A stretch of DNA of 64,000 nucleotides from Zygnema cylindricum. Taxonomy: Eukaryota > Streptophyta > Zygnematophyceae > Zygnematales > Zygnemataceae. The notes beneath the pieces were generated by a model. The model saw nothing but the letters and a program-made list of their open reading frames with translations, made no database searches and was not told where the DNA came from. The stretch lies in contig JBBHKE010002085.1 of the NCBI GenBank assembly GCA_037447655.1, positions 102,730-166,729 of the forward strand, in the 5' to 3' direction. Of the stretch, positions 1-11,208 are shown piece by piece (position 1 is the stretch's first letter; every line of letters starts with the position of its first letter). The position numbers and the translations under genes were made by a program.

Positions 1-134
1 TACACCAAATGAGCCCATGGGGGACAAATACATGTGTACCACAATATGTTACCTTTGCGACACGCGAAGTGTCTCGCGCCGTTGGACTCCAAGTTGAGCC
101 TATTTCCAAACCTTGATAGATGCCACGGGACATG
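1..134. other. Left-edge flank, no gene
   Basis: No coding or repeat signal that I can name. It contains one short imperfect palindrome around 60-76 (GACACGCGAAGTGTC). It is the host sequence into which copia element E1 inserted; its last five bases before the element (TTTTG, 135-139) are the target duplication. Confidence 0.4.
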
Positions 135-139
135 TTTTG

Positions 140-1191
140 TGCAACTTTGAGACCTCCATTGGCCCTCAGAGTAAGCAGCTCACACGAAGCCTCTAGGATA
201 ACCCTGACCCTTTTGTGTTTCAGCAAAAATAATTGCCACCCTGACAGACAAAAACTCTGACAACCTCCACCCTTGTGAAGGCAAGACTCCCCTGAGTCGA
301 TAGCAAAAAGAATCTCTGAATTTGCTCCCCTGAGCAGTAAGTTATAGAGGGTCAAAGTTGACCTTTTGTTCAGAGGCTCTCTAAGAGAGAGGGTCCTATC
401 TATCAAATTTTCCTAAGTCCTATCTCTCTCTAAAACTCTATCTACTGAAATACGCCACAAATCAAAATACTGTGTCGTACAAAAAGGTACAAGTGTCGGT
501 GTACTTTCTGTACGACCATTGTACGACATGGCCAACCAGTCGACACATGTCATATCTAGATTCGTTCCTATAATCCCCTGAGATGCCATAATTCAATGAG
601 GTCGTGCCACGTGTCAATCAATGTGGCGATGACCGAAAACCGCCAAAATCCTATTCCGCGATCTTGGCATCGTTCGCGGCCGTCCGATCAAAACCGGGTT
701 TTAATCGTAGCCGTCATAAATCGTTGAGCGATATTTGTTTCGCTGTCGAAACAAAATGCGCGGTATCGGTTTCGGAACCATACCGTACTCCGTAATTTAC
801 AAACCTGTATCCATGCACAACGTCTATAGTTTCAGTTAAATGAATTAGTTCACGCTTTACAGTTTATATATTTGTCAAACCCTAAATGTCTCAGCACCGA
901 TCCGAGACTATAGGATAAAGCTACCGTCTATTTCAGACGGACGGACAGCAGGTACCAGGATCAAATCTTGGATCCGTCAAGAATATTTTGGTAAATCTAC
1001 CAAAATCTACCACTTGTCTCTTTATCTCTTAAGCAGCATAGGCAGCCATGGCTCTAGCTTCCTCTTCAACTTTCAGTGATTGCGACAAGTGTGGGAACTG
1101 AAGATAGGAGTTAGAAGGAAACTGCCTCGGCTTCTTTTGTGCCTTTCATTTTAGACCTAGAAAATACTAAAAATAACCATTAATTTTTATA
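140..1191 (-). repeat. 3' LTR of copia element E1
   Basis: It matches 5534-6586 along its whole length, from TGCAACTTTGAGACC at the left to the conserved AACCATTAATTT block at the right. In element orientation the LTR should start TGTAGAAATT; here the start has mutated to TATAAAAATT. The polypurine tract (minus strand AAAATAAGGGGAG, about 1192-1204) abuts it, and the pol stop codon (TAG, 1205-1207) lies directly upstream of that tract. Confidence 0.92.
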
Positions 1192-1204
1192 CTCCCCTTA
1201 TTTT

Positions 1205-4200
1205 CTAGTCACTCTTTAATTTCAGACCACGCTTCTCCCAGCAGAAAATTAGCTTAGGGGAAGGCACTGGTTTGGTCATCATATCGGCTACCATCTCGCT
1301 ATCTTGCCTGTAAATTAAACTGATTATTTTGTTTTCTACCTTCTCTCTAACAAAACTGAGTCTAATGTCCATGTGTTTGGCTTTAAAATGATGTTTAGAA
1401 TTTGTAGCAATAGCGAATGCTGCCTGATTATCACAAAAAAAAATAAGTACACCACTCTTAAGGTGACCAAGCTCACCAAGCAAAGAATTGACCCACATCA
1501 ATCCTTTTACAGCTGAGCAAGAGGCCATGTACTCAACCTCCATGGTGGACTGAACAATGACCTTTTGTTGCTTGCTGCTCCAGCTGCAAGCCCCATCACC
1601 CACATAGAATACATGCTCAGACGTGCATCTCCTCATAGGAGCATCCCTATAGCTGGCATCACTCTAAGTGGTGATGTCAGTATGGTTCCCACCCAAATGC
1701 AACCATAGATCTCTAGTACCTATGAGATATCAAAGGACTCTGTTAGCTGCCTCCCAATCTTTTTTAGTGGGAGCATTTAGACTCCTACTTAGTACTCCTA
1801 CAGCTGCAGCTATGTCCGGACGGGTACAATTCATAAACTATATTAGGCTGCCCACTTCTTGTCTGTAAGGGATGGTCTGCATATATCTTTTCTTTTCCGA
1901 GCCTACCTCATCATCCAAGATTATAACTCCCTCTTCCACACTCCCCTCACTTCCCTTCTTTAGTTCTATAAAAGTGGTACAACTATTAGCCTTGTCCATT
2001 TGGAATTTTTCTAACATGTTTCCAATGGCATCCTTTTGAGTTAATGTTATTATCTTTTTATCTTTATCTCTGTCTATCTGAATTCCCAAAATATACCTTG
2101 CTTCTCCTATATCCTTCATCTCATATCTTCCTTTTAGATCATTTTTCAACTTATTTCTTTTATCCATAGACTTACTTAAACAAGCAAATCATCAACAGAA
2201 ATTGCAATAAAAATAATTCCTTCCTCATCTTCAAACAAATAAATTGAGTGATCTCAGCTGATATGAATATATCCTAAACCTGTAAGAAACTCATCGAGCT
2301 TCTTGTTCCATTGTCGGGGCCCCTGTTTCAGCCCATACAAAGATATGATCAATCGACATACCTTGCTCTCCTCCCCTTGTTCCACAAATCCTTCGGGTTG
2401 TCGCATAAAAAACTGCTTTTCCAACTCTCCATGTAGGAAGGCCATCTTGATGTCCATCTGATGCACTTCTATGTCTTCTGCTGCCGCTTTACTGAGAAGT
2501 ATCCGAACATAGGGAAACCTGACGACCGAAGCAAAAGTCTCCTCGTAGTAAATTCCCTCTTTCTAGGTAAATCCCTCGCCACTAACCGAGCCTTGTAGCG
2601 CTCAATGGTGTTATCCGGGTTGAGTTTCAATTTGAATACCCACATACACCCGATTGGCCTCCTATCACAGGGATAGTCCACCAATTCCCACGTATTGGCT
2701 GCCATAATCAAAGCCATCTCCTCATTAATGGTTGTCTTCCACCGTTTCCTCTCAGGACATTTCATCGCCTCTCCATAAGTCTGGGGTTTATCGGGATGAG
2801 ACACTTTGGTAACCTTGTCCGTAACTTGTTTCTCTTGCAGTCTTTTGCTGCTTCTCCTTCCGCCCTCAAACTATGTTGCCGGAATGGATGGCTCTCGTGG
2901 ATTCTTTCGAATAGTTTCGACTTCTCCCCTATCCCTCGATTCCGGGTTTTTTTTCGACCACGTCTTCCGCTTCGGTTGGAGTTGGCACTAGGGGTTTCAC
3001 GGCTAAATCCTCCTCGGTTTGATTTGTACATGCAAGATCATCATCTTCTCGAAACCTGGATAGTTAGGAAGCTCAAAGTCATCAGAATTTTCTGACTCAA
3101 ATCTGATTTTGAATGTCTTTGTATGTTTAAAGGGATCTTTAGATTTCCCTTCTTCCATGACCACTAGATGCTTTACTAGGATTTTATCTTCTCTCTTGAG
3201 ATCACAAACTCCATATATTTTTACATCTTCATCATATCCTAGCAAATATCCTGGTTTTCCTTTCAGACCCAACTTCCAATTTGACCGATCTGTGTGTAGG
3301 CTGAATACTTGACTACCGAAAACATTTAAGTGTGAAACATCTGGTTTTCGGCCGGTCCATCTCTCATAAGGAATTTGGCCTTTTACTGCCGAGGTAAGAA
3401 CTCTATTTTTGAGATAATTTGCACAGTTCATAGCTTCGGCCCAAAATCTCCTTCCTATTTTCTTATTTGAGAGCATACTTGTGGCACTATCACTTAGAGT
3501 TCTATTTAACTACTTGACTACACCATTCTGCTTAGGATTTTCAGGAACTGTCTTTTGGTATTGGACTCCATCTTCTCTCAGAAAATCCTCAAATTGATTG
3601 GAGGTATACTCTCCCTCATTATCACTCCTTGCTCTCTTAATAGGGGTTTCATGGAGTTTCTCACTCCATGCCTTATATTCCTTAAAAACCTGTGGGGCCT
3701 CTAATTTATTTTTCAAAAAATACTCTCTAGAGTATTGAGACCAATCGTCAGTGATTGTCATCTAAACCTTTTACCACCGGGTGAGGGCACTTTGGTCGGT
3801 CCCCAAATATGAGTGTGTATGAAGTCTAACACTTTTCCCTTTGATAAGTCGCTTGCTTTGGGAAGGGTAATCTCTGTGCTTTACCTTGAGCACAACCACT
3901 ACAGTCACTTAGGTTTTCACTTTCTCCGAACTGAATTCCTTCCACTATTCCTATCTTTTTCATTCTTTTCAACTTATCTAAATGCACATGTCCAAGCCTC
4001 TTATGCCACAATATAATATCATGAACACCAGCATATTAAAGTTTCTTCTTTTCATTGCTTAAAATCAGCCTAAACATCCTTTTGCTACCTTTTTCAGCAG
4101 TGAAATAAACTTCCTCCTCTAAGCTAGCAGTGAAGGTTCCCTTCCTAGTGCTAGTTTCAAAACTCTTATCATCTAACACAGACGTTGAGATGAGGTTTTT

Positions 4201-5553
4201 GTTTAACTCTGGAAAAAACAACACACCAGAGAATGTCACTATGGATGTCTTTCCCTCCACTAAGACTTTCAGATCTACCGATCCTACCATAGTAGTAGTG
4301 ACTACTCTCCCATCCCCATACTCTCTCTTTACGGTGGGAATCTTTCTCATCTTAGTGAACAAATGTTTATCCTTACACATATGCATGGAGGCACCGGATT
4401 TCACAATCCAACCTCTTTCACCTTTCAAACCTTCAAAAACACACTTCTACTTTCGAGGAATTTCGACCTCGGTCTTTGCCTCCAACTCCTCATCCAACAA
4501 GAGCTCACCGTCATCGTCCTCGGATTCCTCCTCGTGTACTTGAGTCACAAGAGCCTTTTTCTTTCCTCTTGGAGGTCCACTGATGTGCCCATTTTTTAAC
4601 CGAAGTTCGGTTAGCTTAGTGCACTCCCCCATATAGTGCCCTAGTTTCTTACAAAAATGATACAAACCCTTGAGAGCACACGGTCCTAACTCCTCGGTCT
4701 GATTTGTCTGCCTCCCCTCTCCATAATTTCCGACCAGTTTCCTAGAATCATTCTTAATCCAGTCGATCCAGCTGCCAAGGCTTGCCTAGTCTTTCCTCCC
4801 CTTCGGATCTCAATCGTGTTCTCTCAAACGAGAATCATCCTCACCACTGAATTCCATATCCATCTTAAGTCTGGCAAGTCCTACACACGGTTAACTATAT
4901 TCTCAAACTCTTTTGGTAACTTCATGATCAAGCACTTAACCTTCATCTTTTCAGTTTCAACTTGTCAAGCACTCTCTAGCTCGATGAAAAGTGTTGTGAG
5001 CTCATTACAAAAATCAAACATCTTCCCCCCTTTGTAACATATGCGTTAATTTTCTGATCAGCCAACTGTTGATACTGAATCATACCAATTCAGTACATCT
5101 CTATGAGAGCCACCCAGAGTTCGGATGCCCTCTATACTTGCAAATAAAGAGATGCAAGCCTTTGAGTAAGATGGCGGAGGATGAAGTGTTTTGCCGCCAT
5201 ATTGTTGTTGTCCTAGGTATATCACTCCCCTCGTTCCTCGGAATAGGTGACATGAATGGCGAACCGGCTGCTATCGGTGTGATCGTCTCTTTCTCGTTTC
5301 CTTTATCCACAACCTCCCCTTCCTCTGTCTCCTGTGTTGGAGATGGATCTGCATCTCTGGTGAATTTGCTTCCTTGAAACCCTAGAGGGATGCCAAGACT
5401 GGGTGGACGCCTCACTCGTCCACTCACTATTCGCGAAAATCTTTTCTCACATAGAGATCTTATCATCATACTCTCCCGGTATATGAAGCCAGTTGCATTA
5501 AAGATGGGCACCCTAGAGGGTGGGCCAATGACCTGCAACTGTGAGACCTCCAT
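1205..5553 (-). pseudogene. Copia gag-pol polyprotein remnant (E1)
   Basis: Gag starts at an ATG at 5553-5551, about 20 nt inside the LTR, and has a copia-type N-terminus (PIFNATGFIY). The zinc knuckle near 4620-4665 has lost its first cysteine to tyrosine (YHFCKKLGHYMGEC). The protease site reads IVKSGAS (near 4400), with Lys where the catalytic Asp belongs. GAG-pre-integrase and zinc-binding residues (WHKRLGH, CSGCAQGKAQ) are at 3826-4011. The integrase core is at 3510-3761 (RSDNEGEY, PKQNGV). Reverse transcriptase is at 2254-2804 (WVFKLKLNPDNT, QMDIKMAFLHGE, SLYGLKQGPRQWN). RNase H is at 1205-1636 (SKQQKVIVQSTMEVEYMA, KHMDIRLSFVRE). Stops and frameshifts separate the parts. The gene ends at a TAG that merges into the polypurine tract. 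Confidence 0.93.
5519..5533 (-). promoter_or_regulatory. Primer binding site of E1, half-tRNA iMet type
   Basis: Immediately inside the 5' LTR the minus strand reads GGTCATTGGCCCACC. The complement of the plant initiator tRNA-Met anticodon arm is GGTTATGGGCCCACC, so 13 of 15 bases agree. The usual site complementary to the tRNA 3' end (TGGTATCAGAGC) is absent at this junction. Priming from a cleaved initiator tRNA is established for Drosophila copia and yeast Ty5; applying it here is inference. Confidence 0.7.
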
Positions 5554-6586
5554 CGGCCCTCACAGTAAGTAGCTCACACGAAGCCTCTAGGATAAACTTG
5601 ACCCCTTTGTGTTTTAGCAAAAATAATTGCCACCTTCGTAGAAAAAAACTCTGAACACCTCCAACCCTGTGAAGGGAAGACTCCCGTGAGTTGATAGCAA
5701 AAAGAATCTCTGAATTTTCTCCTCTGAGCAGTAAGTTATGGAGGGTCAAAGTTGACCTTTTGTACAGGGGCTCTTTAAGAGAGAGGGTCCTATCTACCAT
5801 ATTTTCCTAAGTCCTATCTCTCTCTAAAACTCTATCCACTGAAGTACGACACCAATCAAAATATTGTGTCGTACTGAAAGATGCAAGCGTCGGTGTACTT
5901 TCTGTACGGCGATTATACGACATGGCCAACCACTCAACACATGTTATATCTAGATTCGATCGTGTAATCCCCGGAGATGGCGTAATCCAATGTGGTCGTG
6001 CCACGTGTCAATCGATATGGCGATGACCGAAAACTACCAAAATCCTATTCCGCGATCTATGCATCCTTCGCGGCCGTCCGATCAAAACCGGGTTTTAATC
6101 GTAGCTGTCATAAATCGTTGTGCGATATTTGTTTCGCCGTCGAAACAAAATGCGCGGTATCGGTTTCGGAACCATACCGTACTCCGTACTTTACAAACCT
6201 GTATCCATGCGCGACGTCTATAGTTTTAGTTAAATGAATTAGTTCACGCTTTACAGTTTATATATTTGTCAAACCGTATATGCCTCAGCACTGATTCTAG
6301 ACTATAGGATAAAGCTACTGTCTATTTCATACATAACAGACGACAGGTTCCAGGATCAAATCCTGGATCATTCAAGAATATTTTGGTAAATCTACCAAAA
6401 TTTATTACCTGTCTCCCTATCTCTTAAGCAGCATAGGCAGCCATGGCTCTAACTTCCTCTTCATTTTTAAGTAACTGCGACAAGTGTGGGAGCTGAAGAG
6501 AGGAGTTAGAAGCAGACTGCCTTCGCTTCTTTTGTGCTTTTCATTTTAGACCTAGAAAATACTAAAAATAACCATTAATTTCTACA
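5534..6586 (-). repeat. 5' LTR of copia element E1
   Basis: In element orientation it begins TGTAGAAATTAATGG and ends GTTGCA (TG...CA). It carries a G-box/ABRE-like GCCACGTGTC at about 6000-6009 on the plus strand and AT-rich TATA-like sequence near 6250-6262. The Gag start codon lies about 20 nt before its 3' end. The right flank TTTTG (6587-6591) is the target duplication. Confidence 0.94.
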
Positions 6587-6591
6587 TTTTG

Positions 6592-7923
6592 AGAAGCGGA
6601 CGCGGATACATATGTTGACAACGTCATAGGGACTTGTTACCCTGCGAGAACGACGACCTCAGAGGACAAACCTCGCGGGCATTGCAAAGCTACTAACACT
6701 TCCTCACCGAGTAGGATGTGGCACGATGTCGACCTACACAGACACTTTTTGAGCCGTGCTGACCTGTGGGGATCATCTAGACCTTTTATTTGGACAACAT
6801 ACATTTCCACGACTTCGAGCGTAGGGACAAGACCAATGTCAATACTTTTATGGTCATAAGGGCCATTGCAAGTCTACCAAGGGAAACCGTATAAACCTTA
6901 GGACAGGTTGGTGGGGAAGTTTATGAATTAGTCTATATTAGCGTAACTAATTGGGAAGATTCTTAGAGGATCTGCACCAGGGAAAATGCACATATCTCTC
7001 GAAAGCGGAACAGGTTAGGCCATGTGGTGAGCGGAATAGTCGCTTGGTTGTGAGTAGTGTAGGCCTTAGTAGCCATCTAATTGGTTGATTGGCCTTCGGC
7101 AGAGGTATCGGATAAGATGCCAATAAACTGACGTTAGGTAGAACGTGACAGTGTCAAGGAAAAGACGGTAACCGAACCCTAACTTATTGGTGCATAGTAT
7201 TGTGAAGTTGTGATTGGGTTAGGCATCGTACGGTTTGACTTTTGCTCTTTAGGAGCAGTAACCTACGAGAACTCTGAATAGATAGGGATTTTAAAGTTTT
7301 GTCTATCTTGTAAGGCTGAGCTCATTACTAGTTGTGACTTCTCTATTGCATTTCTACATATAGTTGACATATTTTTGCATTGTTTGTTGGAAATTGAGAG
7401 GTGGACATGGAGTAAGAGGAGGGGAATTAAGACGAGGCGCGGGAGTTGGAGATTAGTGAGTTTCTTCCCTTAGCTCTGGATGCACTAAACCTTGGTTCAC
7501 TTAAGGAATAGGCCACCCTTTGGTTGGTTCAGTTGGGACGCTAGCGGGGATTGTCAAAGTTGGTTAATCAATGTTCCCTTAGACCAGAGTCTCCATAAGA
7601 ATGATATAGCTAACTCTTAGAAGTAGTTCACTTCCGCACTAATTATGACTAGGAGGGTTATTCTCACTTTCCTTTCTTAGTGGGACTAGCGGGCTGGTTG
7701 GTTTTTATCGACCATTGGCGTAAGGCAAATCTTAAAAGCTCCCGTAGACAAGGAGATTCGTTGGTCTACCAGGAAGAGGGGTTGAAAGGGACAGTCAATG
7801 TAGTGAAAAAGGCGTAGGTGAAAAGAGGTGATCTCAACGCGTCACGGTTAGAGCCATTAAACTGTCTCCACTCGACAAGAAAACTTCGTTTCTACCTTAT
7901 CTAGAAGGAACGGACATGTAATA
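6592..7923. other. Unclassified non-coding stretch between E1 and a MITE
   Basis: About 1.3 kb with no open frame of useful length on either strand. No LTR, TIR or protein motif is recognised. The fairly even base composition and lack of ORFs suggest an old decayed element or unique intergenic DNA. I cannot assign it. Confidence 0.4.
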
Positions 7924-8146
7924 TACACCGTGTATTTCTATTAGTGTTAATGTTTTTTTTTTGCCACTGCAACCATCATTTCTCCATACATACTTGCCGG
8001 ATTGTGGATCTGACGGTTTCGATTGAAAGGTACCATTCACAGCTTCTTATTGGAGGTTTCAAATTGAAAATCGGACCAGTTTGTACGGAGAAAAGACGTT
8101 TTAAATGGCGTAATAATCATTAACACTAATATTGATACACGGTGTA
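7924..8146. mobile_element. MITE, family with CACCG...TATTAG terminal inverted repeats
   Basis: The left end TACACCGTGTATTTCTATTA and the reverse complement of the right end (TACACCGTGTATCAATATTA) match over about 29 bp with few differences, both continuing GTGTTAATG. The enclosed 223 bp has no ORF. TA is present at both borders, fitting a TA target duplication. The same ends occur at 47933-48149 and 56667-56876. Confidence 0.75.
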
Positions 8147-8609
8147 ACGTGACAAGCTTTCGGCGGGGAAACTAACCAAGTCCTCTCCGGAAACGAGATA
8201 AGTGACAACTTCAATTCACGCTTTTGGTACATTTCCATCTGTCTGTATAGACAAAAATACATAATTTACAAAAACTATAAAATAAGCAAATACTACGTAG
8301 TTTTGGGAAAAAGTCGAAATCCGTACGAATTAGACTCTAAGTTGCTAACACCCCTTGTGACCTTGGCGCTTGACATTGTTTTTCGCTATCCATAACTTTG
8401 ATTTGCGAAATGAAACATCAGCGGAAACCTCAAACTGGAACGAAAACATCAAAAAAACCTTAGACAAAATGACAGTTGGAAACTGCAACGATAACGGCGA
8501 GTGGACCAGGAAGGGAATAGAGATGAAAAACCGGAATGAAAACGGGAACTGGATATTGGAACGGCAACAATAACTGGAAGCAACACAACAAGAAACGTGA
8601 AACATATTC
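8147..8609. other. Intergenic stretch, nothing recognised
   Basis: Short overlapping frames occur on both strands around 8345-8659, but they lack homology-like motifs and overlap each other antisense, so I treat them as chance. No repeat ends were found. Confidence 0.35.
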
Positions 8610-10115
8610 GACAAAGAGAATTGATCATAACAGGAACTGTTTTGGTTGCGCACTGTCACTTACGCCATTTTGTCAAAAAATGTACTTTTGGAGTACACAT
8701 TGGTACATGTAAAGTACTGTTGAGTCTAAATTTGACGGTCAATCGGTTGGACAGCTTCGACTTTCAAAATATTGCTTCAACGGCTTAAACTTTTGCCGCG
8801 CTTGAACGTCGACCGTCAAAATAAAAATAGGGAATTGATCATGACAGTGACTGTTTTGGTTGCGCACTGTCACTTACGTCACTTTGTCAAAAATTGTATG
8901 TTTGAAGTACATATTGGTACAAATAAAGTACCGTTGAGTACAAATTTGACAGTCAATCGGTTGGACAACTTTAACTTTCAAAATATTGTTTCAACCGCTT
9001 AAATATTTGTCGCGCTTGCAGACATCGACCGTCATAATAAAATTAGCAAGTCACACGGCCGGCGAACATTTACGGTATTAAAATTGTGACAACCACATGT
9101 AAATAAAAGTGTTGCAGACAGCTATTTTTTGTCTTTACGTGAGCTCCACGATGAGAGCACTTAGCCGCAAAATTGAAATTTAATCGTTTAAGCGTTACAT
9201 TGAACTTAGACGCAAATTGAAACGAAACCTCTTTAAACTAAAGTACTAAAGTCTTGTACGGAAATATTTAAACGCACGAAACGAAATGAACTTTGTACAC
9301 TATAACATAATGAACCAGGGTAAAATATCAATTGAAATTAAATGAAAAAAATGCGCGTCGTCACGCGCAACCAAATTGAGCCACACTATCTACGAATCAA
9401 CATTCTTACATTAACAACAAAATTTTGTTTCGTGCGTTTAATAATTATAATAAATATTTAAAACGTACAGTTTATCGTCAATATGACCGTTTGCACTACG
9501 CGGTTTGTTAAAACGAAGTTATATGATAACGGCGTGTGTTAAATCATTATTTGTACTTTTTACTTAATAAAGTACAATTTTGCACGGCCAAACACCGACC
9601 GTACGCCATACTATTTAAAACGACACTGTATTATAGTTATTAACGCTCATTCAAAAGTACCTTAAATAGTATAATGAAAAATTTAGAATCATTTACTATA
9701 TTTAACGTGATAGAGTCGAAATTTAGGGCGACCGAATTAGCGATATTTACTCTAATTACGATTCGCGGTGTTCTATAAGTTTTGTACAAAAAAAAATAAA
9801 ACGCACAAAACCAAATAAACTCCGTACACTATAATAAAATGAACCAGTGTAAAAATATCAATTGATATTGAATGAAAAAATTGCACGTCGTCACGCGCAA
9901 CAAAATCAAGCCACACTATCCACGAATCAACATACTAAAAAGTTTCGTACAAGACATATAGTACTGTACTTCAGTTTAAAAAGGTTTCGCATCAATTTGC
10001 GCCTAAGTTTAATGTAACGCTTACACAACTAAATTTCAATTTTGCGGCTAAGTTAATATCCAACGTGCTCTCACTGTGAAGCTCACCTAACGACAAAAAG
10101 TGACTCTGTAACAGT
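8610..10115. mobile_element. Fold-back/TIR-type repeat cluster, degenerate
   Basis: A unit of about 215 bp is present twice in tandem (about 8613-8831 and 8832-9045), sharing GACAGTGACTG-type starts, GACGGTCAATCGGTTGGACA and GTCGACCGTCA. Further in, a block of about 130 bp at 9270-9400 is repeated directly at 9810-9940 (shared CGTCGTCACGCGCAAC). The stretch 9155-9255 recurs inverted at about 9949-10065, as expected of a fold-back element. The same sequences appear at 43514-44310 and 47470-47795. There is no transposase. Confidence 0.65.
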
Positions 10116-10846
10116 AAAAGAGGATCGACCTTATTCGTAAATGGATATTTAAGTGTTACAAATATAGAGTTTTAAATTTGGTAGACGTTCGCGAAAGAAT
10201 CGCACGATTTGGAGTAGTATTTTAAAAGATATATCGATAGGTGTATTTAGACGACAACGTAATGTCAAAATAACGAGTGGGTGTACATTGTAACGGGTTA
10301 AGGGTCAAACTTGCCGCGGAATTTCAGGCGCACGTTTAAAAGTACCAAATGAATCAATATTTCGTTTGGTACGCACGATGGTTCGATTGGTACAATTTTT
10401 AGTACGAAACGTCACTTTCACTTTATGGAATTTCATTGGTAGTTTCGCTTGTGAAATTTGCGACGCACGTTCGAGCGAAGTCGCGTTTTGTTTGGCGCGC
10501 ACTTTTGCACGTATATGTTACGTAGTAAAATGTAGCGTTTGATTAGTTAGTAAATCCTACGTAGTAAGTAGGAGATTTCACACGCTTTTGCATTGGTCAG
10601 TCTGAGTCCTTGCTGATCAATCATTGGCCCAGGTAAAACCTTTTCAACGGAGCGGTAACTCTGGCTTGGCTAGTCCAAGGCAATAATGGATAAATAGTGA
10701 AGTCTAAGTGAAAAGTAAACATCTTTTCTTTTGGAAAAGTTTGTGGAAATTCTGGCTGATCTTGGTACTGAGGGATTAAAACCAAATTGGAGCAATGGCA
10801 TTTTTGCACTCAAATCTCTCACAAACTAAGTAGTGTTTTAGTAGTC
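10116..10846. other. Non-coding stretch, possibly the 5' part of the gypsy LTR
   Basis: There is no gene-like ORF. Because E2 is inserted at the following AAGAG and the sequence on its far side leads straight into a gypsy primer binding site, the right part of this stretch may be the beginning of that gypsy 5' LTR. No second LTR survives in the window to test this. Confidence 0.3.
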
Positions 10847-10851
10847 AAGAG

Positions 10852-11208
10852 TGCAACTCTGAGACCTCTATAGGTCCTCAGAGTAGGCAGCTCACACGAA
10901 GCCTCTAGGATAACCTTGACCCCTTTGTGTTCGGCAATAATAACTGCTACCATGGCAAACAAAAACTCTGACCGCCTTTATCCCTCTGAAGGGAAGACTT
11001 CCCTGAGTCGATAGCAAAAAGAATCTCTGAATTTTCTCCCTTGAGCAGTAAGTTATGGAGGGTCAAAGTTGACCTTTAGTACAGAAGCTCTCTGGGAGAG
11101 AGGGTCCTATCTACCAATTCTTTCTAAGTCTTATCTCTCTCAAAAACTCTATCTACTGATGTATGGAACCAATTATATTACACTGTCGTACACATAAGTA
11201 CAGCTGCT
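10852..11208 (-). repeat. 3' LTR of E2, outer fragment
   Basis: It aligns with 18091-18440 of the intact LTR (both start TGCAACTCTGAGACCTC) and stops abruptly after TACAGCTGCT, where the nested block begins. It continues at 13034 with TTGCCGGTGTTCTTTC. Confidence 0.88.

Larger units (their letters stand above)
140..6586 (-). mobile_element. Ty1/copia LTR retrotransposon E1, complete but degenerate
   Basis: Transcribed right to left. Two LTRs bound it: 5' LTR 5534-6586 and 3' LTR 140-1191. Between them, in minus-strand order, lie Gag, a zinc knuckle, aspartic protease, integrase, reverse transcriptase and RNase H, which is the copia (not gypsy) domain order. The insertion is defined by a perfect 5-bp target duplication, TTTTG at 135-139 and at 6587-6591. 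The coding region is broken into at least ten open stretches by stops and frameshifts, so this copy cannot move on its own. The LTR copies differ at roughly one base in ten over the first 80 bases I compared, so the insertion is not recent. It is the same family as element E2 at 10852-19157. Confidence 0.95.

Noticed and set aside
6000-6240. Plus-strand frames with similar peptides at 604-795 and 5992-6237
   Set aside because: They are the same segment of the two LTRs read on the wrong strand; their similarity reflects LTR duplication, not protein conservation.
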